Below are positions 23,833 to 27,613 of a stretch of DNA of 27,613 nt, piece after piece (the stretch's first letter is position 1; each line of letters starts with the position of its first letter). The notes under the pieces are model-generated. The model was not told the origin of the DNA. It did no database searches and worked only from the letters and a program-made list of their open reading frames with translations. The translations under genes and the position numbers were made by a program. This DNA is from Candidatus Zixiibacteriota bacterium (GTDB lineage: Bacteria > Zixibacteria > MSB-5A5 > SM1-73). Location: contig JAOZNS010000006.1 in NCBI GenBank assembly GCA_029933635.1, positions 1 to 27,613 on the forward strand. Reading direction: 5' to 3'.

Positions 23833-24027
23833 TTGCCTAAGATGAAAACCAACCGTGGCGCGGCTAAGAGGTTTAAAAGGACAGGGAGGGGAAAGTTCAA
23901 AAGAAACAGAGCCTACCGAGGTCATCTTTTGAGCAAGAAAAGCTCCAAAAGAAAAAGAAACTTAAGAAAGGCAAAATTGGTAGATAAGGCGGACCAAGAG
24001 AGGGTAAGGCGACTTTTGGTCAATTAG
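23833..24027 (+). CDS. rpmI: 50S ribosomal protein L35
   Basis: A 64-residue basic protein with the family start 'MPKMKTNRGAAKRFK' and 'SKKSSKRKRNLRKAKLV' in the middle. The full family length is present. The start is TTG at 23833, with AGGGA about 7 bases upstream; the conserved MPKMKT start fixes this choice over the internal ATG. L35 is part of the large ribosomal subunit. It follows infC by 95 bases and precedes rplT by 9, the classical infC-rpmI-rplT operon. Confidence 0.97.
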   Translation: MPKMKTNRGAAKRFKRTGRGKFKRNRAYRGHLLSKKSSKRKRNLRKAKLVDKADQERVRRLLVN

Positions 24028-24036
24028 GAGGTTCTG

Positions 24037-24387
24037 ATGCCCAGAGCAAAGAATGCTGTTGCTTCACGAGCGAAAAGAAAAAAGATCTTGAAAGCGGCCC
24101 GAGGATATTATGGGGGCAGAAGCAGACTTTATCGGACTGCCAAAGAATCCGTGCAGAGGGGACTGGCATATGCATACGCGCACCGGAGAAGGAGAAAAAG
24201 AGATTTCCGTCGACTGTGGATCGTGCGGATCAATGCCGCGGCCAGACTTTTCGGTCTCTCGTATAGCCGGTTTATTAATGGCTTGAACCGGGCGGGGGTT
24301 ATTCTGGATCGAAAGATGCTGGCGGATATGGCGGTGAAAGATAAAGAGGGCTTTGCTAAGTTGGTTGAGCTGGCTTCAAAGTCCTGA
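24037..24387 (+). CDS. rplT: 50S ribosomal protein L20
   Basis: A 116-residue protein with the L20 pattern: 'MPRAKNAVASRAKRKKILKAARGYYGGRSRLYRTAKESV' at the start (positions 1-39), then 'RRRRKRDFRRLWIVRINAAAR' and 'YSRFINGLNRAGVILDRKMLADMA'. L20 is needed early in 50S assembly and in many bacteria represses its own operon by binding leader RNA. The ATG follows TTAGGAGG, 9 bases after rpmI. Confidence 0.98.
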   Translation: MPRAKNAVASRAKRKKILKAARGYYGGRSRLYRTAKESVQRGLAYAYAHRRRRKRDFRRLWIVRINAAARLFGLSYSRFINGLNRAGVILDRKMLADMAVKDKEGFAKLVELASKS

Positions 24388-24548
24388 ATCGGTTTAAGAG
24401 TTGATTTAGGATAAGTGATAAATCGCAGGTTGGAACCACGACACGTCCATGGTAGACCTTCTGTTTTACGAAGAATAAGCCCAACCCTTTCTGGTACCTA
24501 CCGCTGATTGTAGTGGCTTAAAATTTCGACGATTCCTTTTTTGAAATC

Positions 24549-25586
24549 ATGACAGATGCAGAAAAATTCCAACAATCCCTTAGGCAGGCACAAAGGGAGG
24601 CTCTCCAGAAAATAGGGCATGCCTCAGAACTTGAAGGATTGGAAAAGATAAGAATAAAATATTTGGGGAGGAAAGGTATCATTACCTCCCTTCTGAGGAG
24701 CTTAAATGATTTTCCGGAAAACGAACGACCCGCTTTAGGCAAGCTCTCCAATCAGATTAAAAAACAGCTGGAGGAAATCCTTGCCAGAAGAACAAACCAG
24801 CTAAGGGAGGGGAAAACTGCCAGAAGAAGAGAAGAGGATTTCTTTGATTACACCCTTCCCGGCAGGAAAGGATGGTGTGGGAAACTGCATCCTCTCACTC
24901 AGATAAATGACAGAATAGTGGAGATATTTTATGGGATGGGTTTTGAGGTAGCTAAAGGCCCTGATGTGGAGACGGACCATTATAACTTCTCGGCCCTTAA
25001 CTTTCCTAAAGACCATCCGGCCAGGGACATGCAGGACACCTTCTATATAGACCAGGATCTTTTGCTTCGCACCCACACCTCCCCGGTTCAGGTAAGAGTA
25101 TTTGAGAAAAGAAAACCCCCGGTCAAAATCATCGCTCCAGGAAGATGTTATCGCAACGAAGCCATCAATGCCCGAAGTTTTTGTACCTTTCATCAGGTGG
25201 AAGGATTTTATGTGGACACCGATGTAACCTTTGCTGACCTGAAGGGAGTCCTCTCCGCATTTGTGAAGGAGCTGTTTGGCCAAGATGTGGCTTTGAGATT
25301 CAGAGCCAGCTTTTTCCCTTTCACCGAACCTTCAGCGGAGGTGGATATCTCCTGCGTGATTTGTGGAGGGAATGGATGTAGCGTTTGTAAGCACAGAGGA
25401 TGGCTGGAGATTTTGGGAGCCGGGATGATAGATCCGGAGGTATTCAAGGCGGTGGGCTATGATCCGGAGATCTTTTCAGGCTATGCTTTTGGCATGGGGG
25501 TTGAGCGGATCGCCATGTTAAAATATGGGGTCGATGATATCCGGCTTTTCTTCGAAAACGATCTGAGATTTTTGAGGCAATTTTAA
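24549..25586 (+). CDS. pheS: Phenylalanyl-tRNA synthetase alpha subunit
   Basis: A 345-residue class II catalytic subunit of the alpha2-beta2 enzyme that charges tRNA-Phe. It has an N-terminal coiled-coil arm (about 1-85) for tRNA contact. Motif 2 is 'GRCYRNEAINARSFCTFHQVEGF' around residues 197-219, with 'RTHTSPVQVR' before it, and motif 3 is 'FGMGVERIAMLKYGVDDIRLFFENDLRFLRQF' at the end. A four-cysteine cluster C269, C272, C277, C280 ('CVICGGNGCSVC') is inserted before 'GWLEILGAGM'; such metal-ligand-like cysteines occur in some bacterial PheS lineages. The ATG has only a weak upstream site (TGAAAT). pheT starts one base after its stop. Confidence 0.97.
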   Translation: MTDAEKFQQSLRQAQREALQKIGHASELEGLEKIRIKYLGRKGIITSLLRSLNDFPENERPALGKLSNQIKKQLEEILARRTNQLREGKTARRREEDFFDYTLPGRKGWCGKLHPLTQINDRIVEIFYGMGFEVAKGPDVETDHYNFSALNFPKDHPARDMQDTFYIDQDLLLRTHTSPVQVRVFEKRKPPVKIIAPGRCYRNEAINARSFCTFHQVEGFYVDTDVTFADLKGVLSAFVKELFGQDVALRFRASFFPFTEPSAEVDISCVICGGNGCSVCKHRGWLEILGAGMIDPEVFKAVGYDPEIFSGYAFGMGVERIAMLKYGVDDIRLFFENDLRFLRQF

Positions 25587-25587
25587 A

Positions 25588-27613
25588 ATGAAAGTAAGCT
25601 TAAGATGGCTCAAAGAGTTTGTTGACTTTAACCTATCAGTAGAAGAATTAGCCTCTCGACTTACCGACGCCGGTTTAGAGGTGGAGACCATTACAAAAGT
25701 GGGCGAGAATCTGGATAAAGTGGTGGTGGGAGAGATTAAGAAGGTCTCCAAACATCCCCAGGCAGATAAGCTATCTGTGTGTGTGGTAGCGATCGGATCA
25801 GAAAATCTACAGATCGTCTGTGGCGCCTCCAATGTGAGGGAGAAGGCAAAAGTTCCGGTGGCGCTGATCGGTGCCCGGCTACCAGGAAACGTTCAGATCG
25901 CAAAAAATACCTTAAGAGGCGTGGAATCCTATGGCATGATCTGCTCTGAGAAGGAACTGGACATTGGAGAAAATGAAGAGACGATCATGATTCTGGATGC
26001 GGATCTTAAGGTGGGTGAGCCTATCTCATCGGCACTGGAGTTGGAGGACCATATCCTGAATATCGATCTTACCCCTAACCGTCCGGATTGCCTCTCCATT
26101 TTGGGAGTTGCCAGGGAGGTGGCGGCCTTATGTGGAAGTCAACTAAGAAAAAAAGAGGTGAGTCTGCACGAAATTGAAGAGAGGACCCAAAATCGGGTGG
26201 AGGTGGAAATTCAGGATCCTCAAGCCTGTCCCCGATATGCTGCCCGGGTGATTGAAGGGGTCAAAATAGCTGAGTCACCCTTCTGGCTAAAGAAAAAATT
26301 ACACTCCGCCGGGATGCGCCCAATAAATAATGTAGTGGATATATCAAATCTTGTAATGCTGGAGCTGGGACATCCTCTTCATGCTTTTGATTACGAACTT
26401 TTTGAACAAAAAAAGGTGGTGGTAAGAAGGGCCAAGGACGGTGAGAAGTTTATCACCTTAGATCAGGTTGAACGCACTTTAAACCGGGAAGTTTTGCTCA
26501 TCACCGACGGAATCAAGCCGGTGGCTATCGCTGGAATAATGGGTGGATTGGAAAGCGAAGTTAGCCCCCAAACTCGAACCATCCTTCTAGAAAGCGCCTA
26601 CTTTGATCCAAAAGTTATCCGAAGAGGGCGGATATTTTTGGGGATATCAACCGAGTCCTCGCAGAGGTTCGAAAGAGGAGCCGATCCCAATGGTGTGGTA
26701 AAGGCTCTCGATCGAGCGGCTGAACTTCTGGAAGATATTGCCTCCGGCAAGGTATTAAAGGAAGTGGTGGACCGCTATCCTTCTCCCATCCATCCTGTTT
26801 GTATAACTTTAAGGCCTGAGCGAGTTAATAAGCTTTTGGGCACCAATCTTGAATCTCCAAGAATCAAGGGTATGCTAACTTCCCTGGAACTTTCAGTTAA
26901 AGAGAATCAGAATCTGGAGGTTGAGATTCCCACCTTCAGACCGGATCTGACTCGGGAGATCGACTTAATAGAGGAGATAGCTCGTCTCTATGGATATACC
27001 AACATAAAGACCTCCCAAAAGGCAGGGGGAGACTTGGTCGCCCGGATAAGCTGGGAGGATCAGATCTCTCGGAAGATTAAGGAGTTTCTGGTAGGAAGAG
27101 GATTTTTTGAGGTGATTACCAATAATCTGGTGGATCCGGCGATACTGGCTAAATTGGATCCTGACGTTGCACCACTTGCCATCAAGAATCCCTTGAGCCA
27201 CGATCTATCCGTTCTTTCCACCACGCTGGCTTATAATCTCTTGGCGGTGATAAGCCGAAACAAAAACCGCTTAGAGAAGAACGTAAGAATATTTGAGTTG
27301 GGAAAGGTATTTTTTGCCACAAGAAATCTGCATCCAGAGGAAAAGCTCCATCTGGGCATAGCTATCTCAGGAGATAGAGAACCGCCTCATTGGGAGACCG
27401 AAGAGGATGAAGTGGATCTATTTGATCTGAAAGGGATATTAGAAGAATTGTTTGACCATCTTCGGCTTTCATTTGAACTAACTCCGGGGAAGGCTCCTTT
27501 TCTGAAAACAAACAGGTGCTTCCATGTTCAGATGAAAAATGAAAAAGTCGGACTTCTGGGCCAGGTAAATGAGGATATTTTGGATGTTTTCGAAATTACG
27601 GATGAGGTTTTCT
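25588..27613 (+). CDS. pheT: Phenylalanyl-tRNA synthetase beta subunit, 3' end outside window
   Basis: The frame is open from ATG 25588 to the window end, 675 codons of about 800. Domains: the start 'MKVSLRWLKEFVDF'; an EMAP/OB-type tRNA-binding domain at about 40-150 ('VVVGEIKKVSKHPQADKLSVC', 'IVCGASNV'); a B3/B4 editing domain at about 205-390 ('LDQVERTL', 'GIMGGLESEV', 'RFERGADP'); a B5 domain at about 400-475 ('TFRPDLTREIDLIEEIARLYGY'); and the start of the inactive class II-like core ('FFEVITNNLV', 'IKNPLSHDLSVLSTTL'). The C-terminal anticodon-binding domain lies beyond the window. It starts one base after pheS, so translation is probably coupled. Confidence 0.97.
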   Translation, partial: MKVSLRWLKEFVDFNLSVEELASRLTDAGLEVETITKVGENLDKVVVGEIKKVSKHPQADKLSVCVVAIGSENLQIVCGASNVREKAKVPVALIGARLPGNVQIAKNTLRGVESYGMICSEKELDIGENEETIMILDADLKVGEPISSALELEDHILNIDLTPNRPDCLSILGVAREVAALCGSQLRKKEVSLHEIEERTQNRVEVEIQDPQACPRYAARVIEGVKIAESPFWLKKKLHSAGMRPINNVVDISNLVMLELGHPLHAFDYELFEQKKVVVRRAKDGEKFITLDQVERTLNREVLLITDGIKPVAIAGIMGGLESEVSPQTRTILLESAYFDPKVIRRGRIFLGISTESSQRFERGADPNGVVKALDRAAELLEDIASGKVLKEVVDRYPSPIHPVCITLRPERVNKLLGTNLESPRIKGMLTSLELSVKENQNLEVEIPTFRPDLTREIDLIEEIARLYGYTNIKTSQKAGGDLVARISWEDQISRKIKEFLVGRGFFEVITNNLVDPAILAKLDPDVAPLAIKNPLSHDLSVLSTTLAYNLLAVISRNKNRLEKNVRIFELGKVFFATRNLHPEEKLHLGIAISGDREPPHWETEEDEVDLFDLKGILEELFDHLRLSFELTPGKAPFLKTNRCFHVQMKNEKVGLLGQVNEDILDVFEITDEVF

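Noticed and set aside
24388..24548. T-box or phenylalanine leader-peptide attenuator before pheS
   Set aside because: The only short frame (24449-24478) has a single Phe codon. The TGGTACC-like string lacks the rest of the T-box core, and no terminator hairpin with a T-run precedes pheS.
1..27613. CRISPR array, prophage, transposase or defence genes
   Set aside because: No regularly spaced repeats, integrase, transposase or phage-like proteins are visible anywhere in the window.

Overview
The window comes from a diderm (Gram-negative-type) bacterium with moderate GC. It encodes an outer-membrane secretin (PilQ), inner-membrane pilus alignment proteins, an S46-type peptidase with a signal peptide, and the flagellar regulators FliA, CsrA and FliW. 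S46 peptidases, AMIN-domain pilus proteins and many GAF-type kinases would fit a lineage of the FCB or a neighbouring candidate phylum, possibly Zixibacteria-like. That placement is an inference from gene content, not a demonstrated assignment. Nearly all genes are on the plus strand.

Layout. (1) 1-4015: the end of a type IV pilus assembly operon, pilN (partial)-pilO-AMIN/pilP fusion-pilQ, followed by a hairpin and a REP-like inverted repeat in a 0.9 kb non-coding stretch. (2) 4922-6424: an orphan radical SAM/SPASM-like enzyme, then another 0.95 kb non-coding stretch containing a near-perfect sigma-54 promoter. (3) 7381-15285: a regulatory block. It holds the flagellar sigma factor FliA, a degenerate histidine kinase, a PilZ protein, a GAF protein with a vestigial kinase helix, a frameshifted and truncated PAS-GAF histidine kinase, a lone receiver, a short chemoreceptor-like coiled coil, CsrA, a 59-residue unknown and FliW. 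(4) 15530-19685: a second radical SAM enzyme, a secreted S46 dipeptidyl peptidase of DPP7 type and a DJ-1/PfpI protein. (5) 20139-20432: a small protein with a FlgM-like C-terminus. (6) 20786-27613: housekeeping translation genes, tRNA-Val(GAC)-thrS-infC-rpmI-rplT-pheS-pheT (partial), with infC apparently starting at a non-canonical AUA codon.

How the genes fit together. The middle block carries the regulatory layer of motility (FliA, a possible FlgM, CsrA/FliW, PilZ for c-di-GMP, a receiver and a chemoreceptor-like helix) but no flagellar structural gene. It lies next to the type IV pilus machinery. Two of its three kinase-like proteins have lost the ATP-binding machinery, and the third is broken. 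The block therefore looks either like a decaying kinase family or like a set of kinase-derived scaffold and phosphotransfer proteins around one receiver. A candidate sigma-54 promoter before fliA and a candidate sigma-28 promoter before csrA suggest a hierarchical flagellar-type cascade.
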